This document shows positions 21,413 to 32,825 of a stretch of 64,000 bases of DNA, piece by piece. The translations under genes were made by a program, and so were the position numbers. Within the stretch, counting starts at the first letter, position 1; the number at the start of each line of letters is the position of its first letter. The stretch is from Chromobotia macracanthus (lineage: Eukaryota; Chordata; Actinopteri; Cypriniformes; Botiidae), in the NCBI GenBank assembly GCA_036877525.1, contig JAZGTH010000001.1, positions 6,458,001-6,522,000 of the forward strand. The letters are read 5' to 3'. The notes under the pieces were generated by a model. That model ran no database searches and was not told the origin of the DNA. It worked only from the letters and a program-made list of their open reading frames with translations.

Positions 21413-23490
21413 TGATGGAAGTAAGGAGTCGTCCTTCTATTTATGATTCTCAGATGTATCAAACTGTTGCCACAGTTTGTGCTGCTTTGCTGGAGGCCAC
21501 TTTATTTGGTGTTACTGGGCTACTCTGTTGGAGTTGGACTGCTGGGCACTTGGAGGTTCAGGGCTCTGTGGGGTGCTTCCGGGCCAAGCTACTCCTTCGT
21601 CTCACTAGGCATTGATTCTATGTGCTGTGCTACCATCTCCTGTACCAAACATTTCATCCGGGCCTGATGGATTTTTAGGTCCCTCTTCTTGCAAACCTTA
21701 CCACAAATGCAACTACTTATCATAGTCGATAATCCATTTTCCAAGGTCATCATTGTTAGGTCCTTCCTGTTGGGGTGCTCACCCTCCAGGGTTCACAGCG
21801 AGCCCTCCAGCCCAGGTTGACAACTAGATTTGTCAACCTATCGGAACCAAAACAATGCTGAAAGATTCTCTGGAGTCTAAGTGTAAATAGTTAAAAAAAA
21901 AAGATGATAATTATTTACGTTTGCAATGGGATGCCGAAAAGTTCAGAGTGGGCAGGGCTATTTTTGGCTATTCGGCTATAACTCAGGAAGGAAAATGAGA
22001 TATGGTCACCAAATTTGATACACATATGTGAGAATGTAATCTCTGGACACGTACAAAATATGCTGATTGACCACCTGGTGGTGCTATAATAAAAATGGGA
22101 CATTTCTAATTAAATGTCTAATGCAAAAAATTATTTAGCAGGCATTTTTAAACACCTGCTAATTAATTCCTAATATCTTTAGACCCCCGCAAAGGTCTTA
22201 ACATACCTGAACCCCGATAATCACTGCTTGCAGCTATATATTATTATTCAACCCCAAAACTGATCATGTAGACCAAACCTCAGAGAGGTTTCAGAGGTTC
22301 AGAGACTTGAAACATGGTCAGATGGTAGTACTCCAAGAGGCTACTCAGACACAAGGACTCACCCAAATCGTTTCTTGTATCAACAAGGTCCTTATACCAT
22401 TGGAATTCTTGGCTCAAGATAAGCAAAATGTGTATCTCCATTTACATTTCTGCCATGAAAATCTTCCAGCCATTTTGAATTTTTTGCGAACTAGTCCTAG
22501 GTTTATTGATTGGTCGGAACCAGACCAGTGCTGAAAGTTTCTCTGGAGTCAGATTGTTGATAATTATCAAAAAAGTTACAATCGTGATGTAACATCAAAA
22601 TATTCAAAGTGGGCGGGTCTACTTTTGGTTATAGGGCTATAACACGGAAAGGGAATGAGGTATAGTTACCAAACTTGGTACACATATGTAGGAGCCTGAT
22701 CTGTTTTTACATAAAAAGATGCTGTTAGATAATGCTGTAATGTAAAAAAATGCAAAAATGGCCATAACATTGCAATCGTTTGTCCATTCGACCTGAAAAT
22801 TGGTATGCAGTGTCTTTGTCCAAAGCACCATCATAGTCTATGAGGACATTGGCCTTTCTTGAAAAACATGGTTGCCATCAGCCAATAAACTCTGAGCACC
22901 TATTAGTCAAGGTTAATGAAGGCCAATTGGATCGAAACAATGGGCATGTTTGATTCATGACTCACAATGGTCTGTGAGAATTTTGAAAGAAATCGGCTAC
23001 CAGGGGTTGATATCTTATCTTTTGGGTGGGTTAATAATTGTATACCATGTATACCAATAATTGTATACCACAGTTGACAAACAGACAAAATATTGATATC
23101 ACTAGTTAGATCCCCAAATTCTGAACAACTTTGACTTCTTTTTCACTCAACCTCAATAAAATCAGTGCAGTACAATTGGATTCTGGACTCCATAGGTCAA
23201 TAATTATCAAATAAAAGTTGAACTTTCACATTTTGAATTATGTGAGCTCATGCATCTTGTGATACTAAAGAAGCATGCATAATTTTGTGGTGATCGGGCA
23301 ATGGGTGACGCTCTGTAATGTATAAATATGAAAGTGCTGCCCTTCTACGGTAAATTTCTGAAGATGCCAAAAATTGTTATTTGATCCCTGATGTCTATGG
23401 CAGCCTATAGAACTGGATGGTAAAAGTTGTGAAATTTGGCACTTAGAGGACACAGAGGACAACTTAAATGTTACCATGGCCAATATAAAG
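21413..23490. other. Intergenic block of old dispersed repeats
   Basis: Two related segments, about 21930-22110 and 22600-22830, share 'GGCTATAACTCAGGAAGG'-type wording, a 'TACACATATGT' motif and following AT-rich text. They are the same repeat family. The plus-strand frames at 21237-21667 have no recognisable domain. No gene is seen. Confidence 0.45.
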
Positions 23491-23493
23491 TTT

Positions 23494-24500
23494 CTATCTC
23501 AAACCATTTAGCGTCACCAACAGGAACAAAGATAGATTATCAGACTGACCCAGGTGGGGGAGGGGTGTGACTTTGTAGGCATTAGTCACATTGGTGTAAA
23601 CATGGTCCAAAGTTTTATGTCTCCTTGTTGTGCAGGAGACATTTTGGTGAAATTTAGGGAGAACAGGTCTTAAAGTGCAGAGGTTAAAGTCCCCAGCCAC
23701 AATAAAGGTCCCATCCGGGTGCAATGTTTGTAGTTTGCTAATAGCAGCCCAGAGTTCTTTCATAGCCACGTTAGCATTAGCATCCGGAGGTACGTAAACT
23801 GCAACAGCAACAATGCAAGTGAACTCATGTGGTAGGTAGAATGGTCTGCACTTAATAATCAGGAACTCCAGATCAGCAGAGCAGTGGGTATCAACAATGG
23901 CAGAGTCCGTGCACCAAGTTTTGTTTACATAAATGCATACTCCACCACCCTTGTTTTTACCGGAGGTTGCCACTACTCTATCAGCCATGAATATAGTACG
24001 TCCATCCAGATCCACCACGCTGTTTGGGACATTGTTACAGAGACATGTCTCTGTGAAAAACATGAAATTGCAGTTTATAAGCCAACTATGTGTAAGGGTC
24101 CATATCTCTAATTCGTCCAGCTTGTTCGACAGAGACCGTACATTGGTGAGAAAGATTCTGGGTAGAGCTGGCTGGTGTGGGTTTAGCCTTAGCTAAAGCG
24201 CGCTTCCCCCCATCTTTGTTTACGGTCACGGCGCCGACGCAGAACACTCCGGTCGGTGTGAGAAGTCTGCTTGCCTGCAGTGATCTCTGTAGCTCCGGTG
24301 GGAGTTCTCCAAAATCGAAAGGGTAGTCCAGAACTATGATGGAGCACTGACTGTTTATGTCCACTGTTTAAGTAACTGTCTGTCGTAGGTGTAGTTCACA
24401 TAACTGAATCGAGCAAACATGCAGCAAATAACCAGGTAAATTACCACTATTTTCTGAAATCTGGTAAGACACTGAGCCTTGCGATATGCATGTGCCGCCA
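23494..24500 (-). mobile_element. Jockey/Rex-like LINE endonuclease fragment, frameshifted
   Basis: The minus-strand frame 24063-23494 (189 codons) carries an APE-type endonuclease: FFTETCL (the conserved E), GGGVCIYVN, VAVYVPPDANAN, the IVAGDFN motif, and KTLDHVYTNVTNAYK. The N-terminal part continues in another frame upstream (about 24364-24086). The C-terminal catalytic motif normally SDH reads SDN (GQSDNLSLF), a loss of the key His. RT sequence does not follow, so this is a dead 5' piece of ORF2. Confidence 0.85.
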
Positions 24501-25019
24501 TCTTGGTCATTATTTGATATGAAACTTGGTATGTGTCATCACAGGCAAGACCTGAGGGTGCATGCATAGTTTCTTCACAGCATCACCTACTGGACCAAAG
24601 ATATGAAAAATTGTTCTAAGGTTAGCCAAATTTCATGGTTAGCCATTCTGGGCATTGACAATTTAGAATTGTTACAAAACTAAAGATATAACAAAATTTA
24701 TGAGAATGCTTATAACGCATGACTGACATATTGTCACGTAAATCCTTTTTTAGATTCTTAGGCTCATAATAATAGCTACTTCTAGTCTGCCATTTTATTA
24801 AAACCCTACTTTTTAAATCCTCCCTCAGCATTTGTCTAAATTACACAAAATTGGTATGTAGCATCTAGAGACACTCACAACAACAACAGTAATGGAATTT
24901 ATGTTGATTGTTTGACTCATTCTATATTTTTAAAGACAGATTTTGTAGTTTTGTAAAGGCAGGTTTTGTAGTTACCACAAAATAAAGCAATTAAAACCTT
25001 AGCCTTTTATTAACACAAT
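24501..25019. other. Intergenic, no gene
   Basis: AT-rich repeat-like DNA. Nothing coding is recognised. Confidence 0.4.
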
Positions 25020-25400
25020 TTTCAAAATACCCAGCATATCAGGGAGGGAGAACCCAAATTCAAGCCAGCTTGATACAAAAAAAATACACTTTATTAACAA
25101 GAACTCCCTCAAAGGGGGGAAAAAAACGAAGCAGGCAAAAAGACAACAGGCAAAATGAACAGCACAGGACAGCAAACACAAGGGCATTAAATAAGACAAA
25201 ACGAAGACAGACAGGTGGGAGGAATTAATTAATGAGGGGAGAATTATGAGGGAACGAGAGGGCGGGGTAAAGAAATGAGACAGGAGAGCACATGGCACAA
25301 AGTAAACAATGACCATGTGCTTCCACAGATCACAAAGATGCAGAGCATGAGTCTAGATCCTGACTCCAAGAAACAAGAACCAAGACTAAAAACAGGTCTT
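25020..25400. repeat. Direct-repeat copy A (LTR/MITE-like)
   Basis: Shares with 26220-26480 the ordered motifs ACACAAGGGCATTAAATA, GAGCACATGGCA, CCATGTGCTTCCACA, CAGAGCATG and GACTCCAAGAAACAA. The copies are direct and about 1.05 kb apart. They could be two insertions of one family or the remnants of LTRs; no retroelement core lies between them. Confidence 0.65.
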
Positions 25401-26059
25401 CAGAGGTTTTATCAATTAAGGGAGTTTAAATAATCCAAAATAGCTGAAAGCATCACTTGCTAGTTGCTAACATTTCCAACACACATTGATTTGTTATTCT
25501 GAGCAAAGAATGTCCCATGTTGCACTGGCCTTCAGATTGAGAATTAATGTATTTTCCAAAATTCAAACATCTTACAGACTTTTTTTAACAGGCCTTTTTC
25601 ACGTGTTACTTCGCTTGTATTATCATTTCTTTATTTATTTTAAATTACAAATTATTCTAGCACTTCTAGCATAACAACAATGAAAGAAAAGAATATCAGA
25701 TCGAGTACATGCTGCAGAAAAAATGTGAAATCTATGTGTTTGTTCAGATTTAAAATCCTCCCAGCATCAACTTTTTTGTTTGTATATTATCTAAATGTCT
25801 GTTTCATTGTCATCCCAATATACTTGCCATATTAATGAGTAGCTGAGTAGTTTTAAACTACTTTAGACCTAGGTAGTTTGGACCTCCTGAGTCATATTTC
25901 AAATAGACTCAAACATGCAATTTTAGATCTAGATCTGTATATACAGAAACACATAGGCTATACATAAAATGCTTTTCCTCTAAAGATGGCGTTCGTGGGT
26001 GCTACTGTCAGGAGCGGGAGAAACGAACCTAGTCGCAGACAGCGTTTAACAGAATAATC
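25401..26059. other. Spacer between direct repeats, no gene
   Basis: AT-rich sequence with no recognisable coding or repeat family. Confidence 0.4.
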
Positions 26060-26540
26060 TCTCTTTATTAAAAAAAAAACCAAACAATAACCCACGAGGG
26101 GGCAAAACGAAAACAAGATGACAAAGTTAAAAAATCACAAAAGTGCAAGACGCAAGACCACAAGATTACAAGATCACCAAAATTACACAATACCAAAATA
26201 CAAGAACCACGATACAATGAGCCAAGATACAAGACAAATCGGCACAAGACAGAAAACACAAGGGCATTAAATAGCACAAGGACAAACAACTAACAGGTGC
26301 GCGAAATGAGTGCTGACGAGACAAGAGAACAAGGGGCCGGGGCCAAGACACGCGACCGAAGAGCACATGGCAAATGTAAACAAAACAGAGGCCATGTGCT
26401 TCCACACAAGACGAAGACCCAGAGCATGCGTTCAGATCCCGACTCCAAGAAACAAAAACCAAGACTAGAAGGAGTCAGGATCCAAACAGCACGCTCTGAC
26501 ACTAAACACAGGGTATGTCAGTCCTGACATAACCCCCCTT
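26060..26540. repeat. Direct-repeat copy B (LTR/MITE-like)
   Basis: This is the longer copy of the family at 25020-25400. It ends near 'GTCAGTCCTGACATAACCCC' (26518-26537). The open frames in it on both strands (26068-26527) contain only low-complexity cysteine/leucine-rich or basic sequence and are not protein-like. Confidence 0.65.
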
Positions 26541-26929
26541 AAGGCAGGAACAGGGCAGACAGAGACGACAACAACATTAAACAACACGCTGACAGACAGA
26601 CTGGAGGATGAGACAGGACAAGAACAAGACATGACACAAGACAGGTAGGATGTTCAACAAAAAGGGCATCAGGACAGAAATTACAAACACAGGATTAACA
26701 GGGGGAGGACACACAGGAGGAGGACTGAGGACTGATGGCCCGATGGGACCTACGCGGGGGAATCCCCGGGGCCCCGAGGACCAGGGACCAGGCCTTGGCG
26801 GGACGGTCCAGGCCGGCAGAGGTGTAAAGGGATTTGCCAGCCCCGGATGGAGATGACCAGTAGGGGGAGCCACTGTTACCAGTTGTGGGCCCAGGAGCCA
26901 AAACTTGGACCCATCGCTGAAGAGCCCGG

Positions 26930-27425
26930 CCAAGGGATAGAGACACAGGCAGGGACCAGGGACGCCAAAGCGGACCCAGGAACTGAGACAGGGACAGAGA
27001 CACAGGCAGGGACTGGGGATGCTGAAGCGGACCCAGGAACCGAGACAGGGACAGGGACACAGGCAGAGACCGGGGTCGCTGAAGCAGACCCAGGGACAGG
27101 GACAGGGACACAGGCAGAGACCGGGGGTGCCGAAGCGGACCCAGGAACCGAGACAGGGACACAGGCAGGGACCGGGGGCGCTGAAGCAGACCCAGGGACA
27201 GGGACACAGACAGGAGGAGCGGACACCGTCGGGACACAGACAGGAGGGGCGGACGCCACCGCCGGGACACAGACAGGAGGGGCGGACATCGTCGCCGGGA
27301 CACAGACAGGTGGGGTGGATGCCGCCGCCGGGACACAGACAGGAGGGCTGGACGTTGCCGCTGGGACACAGACAGGAGAGGCGGATGCCGCTGCCGGGAC
27401 ACAGACAGGAGCTTTGATAACCTCC
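26930..27425. repeat. GC-rich VNTR, 33-bp units preceded by longer GACAGG-based units
   Basis: From about 27215 six 33-bp units begin GGGACACAGACAGG and end in GCC/GTC triplets. From 26935 to 27210 the units are longer and share GGACCCAGG and ACAGGGACA. Because 33 is a multiple of three, the array stays open in frames on both strands: plus 26847-27455 with a GTQTGGADA period, minus 27439-26876 with a VCVPAA period, and a further minus frame 27474-26695. Compositional periodicity explains these open frames, so I do not call them genes. Confidence 0.85.
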
Positions 27426-27477
27426 CCCTTCTTTTGCATGCAGTGTCAGATGTAGTGAGCGGAGAGGTAGTCAAGGC

Positions 27478-27720
27478 AAGTTGCTACCGGTCAATGAGAA
27501 AGAACAAGGATCCCCATAAACTACAGACTGCTTAATGTTTGATCCGAAAACATACTCTAGTCCCTACTCACTAAAACATCAACATTCATTAAAGGTATTT
27601 TGTGTTCTCTTATGTTCAGTATTTGGACACAAATTTATTGCAATGTTTCAGAAGTTCCTCATTTTTTTTAGACATAGCTTCAACATTGCAAAATTGTTTT
27701 TAAAATAGTCACTCTGTGGG
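27478..27720. repeat. Direct repeat, left copy (partner 31286-31512)
   Basis: The shared run of motifs is CCGGTCAATG, CCCATAAACTACAG, CATTCATTAAAGGTATTTTG, CACAAATTTATTGCA, TTTCAGAAGTT and GTCACTCTGT. The copies have the same orientation, about 3.8 kb apart, and each follows unrelated sequence. Either a dispersed repeat or ends of a larger old insertion. Confidence 0.75.
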
Positions 27721-27939
27721 TTTGGGTTGATGATAAACTGATATGGAAAGCTCATCTGGATAAAATTAAGGACAAATGTAAAAAGGTCATAAAAATAAAT
27801 AACAGGCACATGATTTGAGGTGACAGTGACTGTTTTCGTTAGCCAAAGTGCTTTCTTCAATTCCTTGTCCTTTTTAAATGTACTGACATGTCATATTACC
27901 CGTTAATTTTAGCTGGCACTGGCAACTGTAACGATGGGT

Positions 27940-28355
27940 CTGACACACGAGGATCCATTTGCAGCATTTATTAGAGTAACAGACAGGCAGGGTCAGTAAA
28001 CGTTAAACAGGAATAATAGAGGCAAGACAGGCGTTAAACAGGTGTAGGGTCGTAGACAGGCAGCAAAAAATCATAAATCCAAATTCAGTCCAAGAATAAG
28101 GGCAGGCAGCAAACAATCACAAATCCAAAAACAGTCCAATAACAAAAACGGGTAATCCAATAGAGTATCAAAATCGCTCAGAATTGTCGCCGGGGCAAAA
28201 CAAGACTTCACGAAGACTTGAAGAAAGCCTGGGGTTTAAATACACAAGAGTTAATGATGAAAATGTGGACAGGAAGTAATCAATCCCAGGTATGACGGCA
28301 CTATGGGAACTGGTGGTGCGGAGGAGGTGAAGCAGGGACCTCCTCCGTAACAGCA
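27940..28355. repeat. Dispersed repeat, LTR-like or MITE-like
   Basis: Starts near 'GACACACGAGGATCCATTTG', contains many GGCAGG/AATCCAAA motifs (two AATCACAAATCCAAA/AATCATAAATCCAAA versions, 28070 and 28115), and ends GGGACCTCCTCCGTAACAG. This layout is typical of short non-coding fish transposons. The family is not identified. Confidence 0.45.
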
Positions 28356-28569
28356 ACGTTTACAAATTACATGGGTTTTCTTTGTCTGCCTATCTGTTTT
28401 CCCAAATACAAATATTTTTATACTCACGATTTGCATCCAACAGCAGACACAAAATCTACCACCATTTTTTTTTTGTTGCATCGCAATCAGTACAGTGAGG
28501 AAATGAAAATGCATGGTTTGGTGATAATGCGTAGTGGATGTCACTTTACATGTAGATGTGGAGACTGTC

Positions 28570-29830
28570 AAAATAAACATACCTATTGATATTTTATGTA
28601 TGGCTAGATTAAAGAGGTGGGTCTTTAATCTAGATTTAAACTGACATAGTTTATCTGCCTTCCGGACAATGCTGGGAAGACTGTTCCAGAATTTGAGTGC
28701 CAAATATGAAAAGGATTTACCACCCATGTTTTATTTTGAAATGCTGGGTATTATTAACTGGACAGGATCGCAGTCAATGTGAAGGACTGTAATAAGAAAG
28801 GAGCTTGCTTAGGTATTGAGGAGCTAAACCATTTAGGGCCTTGTAAGTAATCAGCAAAACTTTATACAATGAAGTTTATACAATGTCGATTGAACTGGTG
28901 TTGACAAAACTGGGCTAATGCGGTCATACTTGTTAGTTCTCGTAAGAACTCTAGCTGCTGTATTTTGAACCAGCTGGAGTTTCTGTATTAATCCTGCAGG
29001 GCAGCCACCAAGTAAAGCATTGCAATAATCAAGTCTTGATGTCATGAATGCATGAATTTATTTTTTAGTGTCTGACACAGAGAGCATGTGTCATAGTTTT
29101 GATATATTTTTAAGATGAAAAATACAGTTTTTCAAGTATTGGAAATATGGTTTTCGAAGGATGAATTGCTATCAGATAGGACACCCAGATTCTTGCTGAT
29201 AAAGGAGGCTTTGTAGAGCATCCATCAAGAGTATGATAGTGTTCTAGGTTGTTCTACATTGAAGATTTTGGTCCAATAAGCAACAAATATTTATGCTGAG
29301 TATCATCAGCATAACAACAAAAACTAACTCCATGTCTCCTAATAATTGTTCCCAGAGGTAGCATATACAGGGTGAAAAGCAGAGGCCCAAGCACCGAGCC
29401 ATGCGGTACCCCATACTGGACTTGTGATCAATATGACACCTTTTCACTCACAGAGACAAACTGGAATCAGTCAGATAAATTTGATTTAAACCATGCCAGT
29501 GCAGTTCTATTTAGGTCAAAATAAGTTTCAAGCCTATTTAAAAAAATGCTGTAGTCAGTCGTGTCAAAGGCTGCGCTAAGGTTGAGTAACACTACAGCCA
29601 CGATCAGCCAACAAGGGCAAATTGATCATGAGCACAGTCTCTGTACAGTGATATGAATCATGTCTGAATCCTGACTGGAAATTCTTGCAGATACCATTTC
29701 TTTCCAGGAATAAACATATCTGTGAAGACACCACCTTTTCCAGTATTTTTGAAATAAAAGGTAAAAGGGGTCTGATAACATCCAGTCTGTAGGGTTTTGG
29801 GAAGTATTTCAACACCAATTATGAATTAAT
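28570..29830 (-). mobile_element. L2-type LINE ORF2 fragment (RT to C-terminus), decayed
   Basis: Read on the minus strand, RT fragments occur in collinear order but several frames. PLLPFISKILEKVVSSQI and CKNFQSGFRHDSYHC lie near 29810-29660. GSVLGPLLF-type sequence is near 29400, and the catalytic YADDT near 29306-29292. MTSRLDYCNALLGGCPAGL with LVQNTAARVLTRT is at 29045-28920, and LALKFWNSLPSIVRKAD follows near 28700. The YADD box survives, but frames change at least three times. A second antisense copy of its 3' region is at 59480-59720. Confidence 0.88.
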
Positions 29831-30690
29831 AATACTTAGTAGAGGATCAATTTAGAGAGCATCTCTTTCAACAGCACGGTAGGATAGGATCTAGCATACA
29901 TGTTGTTGATTTATATGATTTAATTATTTTTGACAGTTCATCTATCTATAGTAGAAAATGACTGGAATTGCTCCTTGGGCAAATTATGATGCACCATCTG
30001 ATATGATTGTGTTGCAGGCATTTGCATGTTTATGATTTTTTCTCTGGCAGTATGTTGTTATTAACGAAATTCATATAATTATCACTGCTATATTGACAAC
30101 TGTCAATAGCAGTTATGTAGCAGTAACAATAATGTTAATTAATCTGAGGTTGTTGATCTTTTGCCATATATCTGAGTCAGATAAGTTACCAGTGTTCCCA
30201 ACCGGTGACTGTCACCAGATTTAGTGACTTTTTAGACCCCCTATTTTTTTTAAAAGCAACTAGTGGCAAATCTACTGATTTTTTAGACAAACCTTAGAGT
30301 TCTTCAGTAGACTGTTGTGCACATAATTGTATAACAATTTTTCACCAAGACAGACTGTGTGGTGTGTGAGGGAAACAAATAAGGAAGACGCTTCTTATTT
30401 TCTCTCTAATGATCATTATACAGCACTGATAGGTTGAGTTACCATGGCAATCAGTACAGCAACTTCCAGTGTTGCCAACCATTTTAAATAGAAAGTAGCT
30501 AAAGCCTGCTTAAAAAGTTGCTAAATGTTGCATGACATCATATGCTAATTTGCATCACCGTGTCATAGTTGTATTTTGTCTAGCATTGGGACTCTGCAGC
30601 CATTTTATTTACATTGACATTTAGCAGATGCTTTTATCTGTTTTTTGTAGTGACTGAACGCGACCCTTAAAACATATTAACTAGCAGTCT
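29831..30690. other. Intergenic repeat patchwork, no gene
   Basis: A segment with 'CAACCGGTGACTGTCACCAG' (30198-30217) and another with 'GTTGCCAACCATTTTAAATA' (30472) resemble parts of one repeat. Its antisense counterpart appears near 31700 (CTGGTGAGAAGTCAATGACT). A short SINE-tail fragment (CATTTAGCAGATGCTTTTAT) is at 30618-30637. Confidence 0.4.
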
Positions 30691-31005
30691 GTCATGTGCA
30701 TGTGGGCTGATGGGAACCCGGGAGAAGGAACAAAGGAGCAAAACCGAGAATACCCAAAACAGGCTTTATTATAATCCACAGGAGCAAGGAACAGGGTTAG
30801 AAACACACATACAATAACAGAATCAATAACCACAAAGATAATGGGAAAAGGGAGAACTTAAAGAGAGACGCTGACAAGGGGCAAACAGATGATAACGATG
30901 AACTAATGAACAGGAAATTGACCAAATAAGGTAAAACAGGAACTAAATCGAAACAAAGACCAGAGAAACCAAAAGAACAAAACATGAAAGTCCATAACTG
31001 TGACA
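30690..31005. mobile_element. Short non-autonomous element, about 0.3 kb
   Basis: Bounded by CTGTCATGTG near 30690 and TGTGACAG near 30999, which are short imperfect inverted ends. The interior GGAACCCGGGAGAAGGAAC, ACAGGCTTTATTATAATCC resembles non-coding LTR/MITE repeats. Family not identified. Confidence 0.4.
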
Positions 31006-31285
31006 GTCATTCTGCAAAAACACCATAAACATAAGTTAAAGACACAGCTGTGTAGTGATTACAATTTGTCTAGCAAAGCAGTGGCGGTGGCACATTGGAT
31101 GAAATCCTCTCTGTTGACATTGCCTAAAGTTGGCCATGAAATATTGTCTGACATTGATGTTGCCTAAATAAAGCAACCTCTAAAACAGCATATTGATTTA
31201 CAGAATTTGAGCAAATAAATTGTATGTTTGCGGTAAGCTGTTTCTTTTCACTTTGCGCAGTCTACAAAGAAACAAATGCTGGCGC

Positions 31286-31512
31286 AAGCCTACTGCCGGT
31301 CAATGCGAAAGAACGAGGAGCCCCATAAACTACAGGTTGCTAAATGTTTAGTCCCTACTTACTGAAACAACATTCATTAAAGGTATTTTGTGCTCTCCTG
31401 TGTTCAGTATTTGTACACAAATTTATTGCAGTATTTCAGAAGTTCTCCACTTTAGTTTCAGACACAACTTTAAAAATTAAAAAAAAATCTTCAAAATGGT
31501 CACTCTGTAGGA
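31286..31512. repeat. Direct repeat, right copy (partner 27478-27720)
   Basis: Same motif order as the left copy, with small indels and roughly 15-20% differences by eye. Sequence to the right (31513-32060) contains the antisense part of a repeat also seen near 30200 and no gene. Confidence 0.75.
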
Positions 31513-32514
31513 AAATGACACACATTGTTTATATTAAGAACTTTGTGTTCTAATTCTATTTATATTTAAAAAAAAATATTTGTTGTCTACAACATGGAGT
31601 AACATCATTAAATGTCATTCATAAATGTTACTAGGCAACCAGAAATGGCCACTAGTGACCCAATGGCCAGCCACTGGAGACAAGCAGCAAAAAAAGGGCT
31701 TAAAACAGGGCTTAAATCTGGTGAGAAGTCAATGACTTGGCAGCACTGATCAGGAAAGAAATACCATTTTATACCATTCAACTCTTGCTGATTGGTTATA
31801 CAAAAGAAGTATGAATATATGTCTGTTAGGTGATAGGCTCTAATGTTCATTAACATATGCATACTAGCTGTTAGTTTTATAACCATATTTGTATTAAAAT
31901 TGTTGGACAGGAGTGCAAAGAAGACTAGAACAAAAACAGGAAGCTTCTGCCATCGACGGCTGAGCAGAGCTCTCTTAGTAGTCATCCCAAAAGAAATTCA
32001 TAGGAAGCTACCATCTGCAAGAGGCAAAGAGCAGCAGCGAGATCCTAAAATCTCACTTTGACTTTTACATTAATTTTTTATGTATAATACTGTAAACAAC
32101 TGAATAAACAATAATTTTCTACAGCCTTTTTACAACCTAATTACAATTACGACAAACACAAAATAACCAAATAAATAAATACAAACACAAAGCACAACAA
32201 CAAAAAAGGGGTTTCTGGCATTAACTTATATTAAACAGTTAAATCAGAGTATTTCTTTAGAATTTTTTTTTAATTTTGTGTAGAGTCTGTTATCATAACC
32301 GAGTATACTGGCACCCACGTATAGCATGTACGTCTGCCTTTTGGAAAATCAGACAGATTTACTGGCATTACTTAAATCATAAGACAAACCTTCCTCGTAG
32401 TAGGATTTATTTATTCAAATTCTAGCGCAGACAGGATGCGACGATTCACTTCCAGGTGCTAGGAACGGCGCGGTCCACTCACAATTCAACACGAACAGCG
32501 TTCGCCCTCATAAA

Positions 32515-32526
32515 TGCGCATGCGCA
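32515..32526. promoter_or_regulatory. p4hb: NRF1 binding motif, p4hb promoter
   Basis: TGCGCATGCGCA is a perfect palindromic match to the NRF1 consensus YGCGCAYGCGCR, 161 bp upstream of the p4hb ATG and within the only CpG-rich part of this upstream region. A GCCACGT core (XBP1/ATF6-like) lies at 32558-32564. No complete ERSE (CCAAT-N9-CCACG) was found. The motif call is firm; its function is inferred. Confidence 0.6.
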
Positions 32527-32686
32527 GCAGCCCTGTCCTCTATTTCCTACACACATTGCCACGTTATTAGTGGCAGACAACTAAATTCAATAGACATTTG
32601 GGTCTGCTAAACGTCAAAGAAAATTCGCTACGCTAGCAATCGCTGAGTGACTCATTACGGGTTTTCAAGCTTAAAGATTATCTGAG

Positions 32687-32825
32687 ATGCTGAAGCTGTT
32701 GATTGTGTGCGCACTAGCCGCTGTGAGCGCGGCTGATATCTCCGAGGAAGAAGATGTTCTCGTACTGAAGAAAAGTAACTTCGATGAGGTGCTGAAAACT
32801 TACCCAAATATCCTCGTTGAGTTCT
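32687..32825 (+). CDS. p4hb: p4hb exon 1 (start, signal peptide)
   Basis: 46 codons plus T, donor GTAAGT. It encodes the signal peptide and the first strand of domain a (EEEDVLVLKKSNFDEVL ... NILVEF). The split Tyr codon T|AT is completed in exon 2. Confidence 0.96.

Noticed and set aside
26695..27474. Long mucin- or proline-rich protein genes on either strand
   Set aside because: All frames are produced by one stop-free VNTR, have no splice context or domains, and lie among dispersed repeats.
31608..31985. 125-codon minus-strand gene with hydrophobic segments
   Set aside because: It overlaps the antisense copy of a repeat also present near 30200; hydrophobicity is explained by T/A-rich codons.
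32647..32655. AP-1/NF-E2 site in the p4hb 5' UTR linking it to the ube2o array
   Set aside because: GTGACTCAT fits AP-1 but lacks the GCA extension needed for CNC-sMaf binding, and single AP-1 cores are common by chance.
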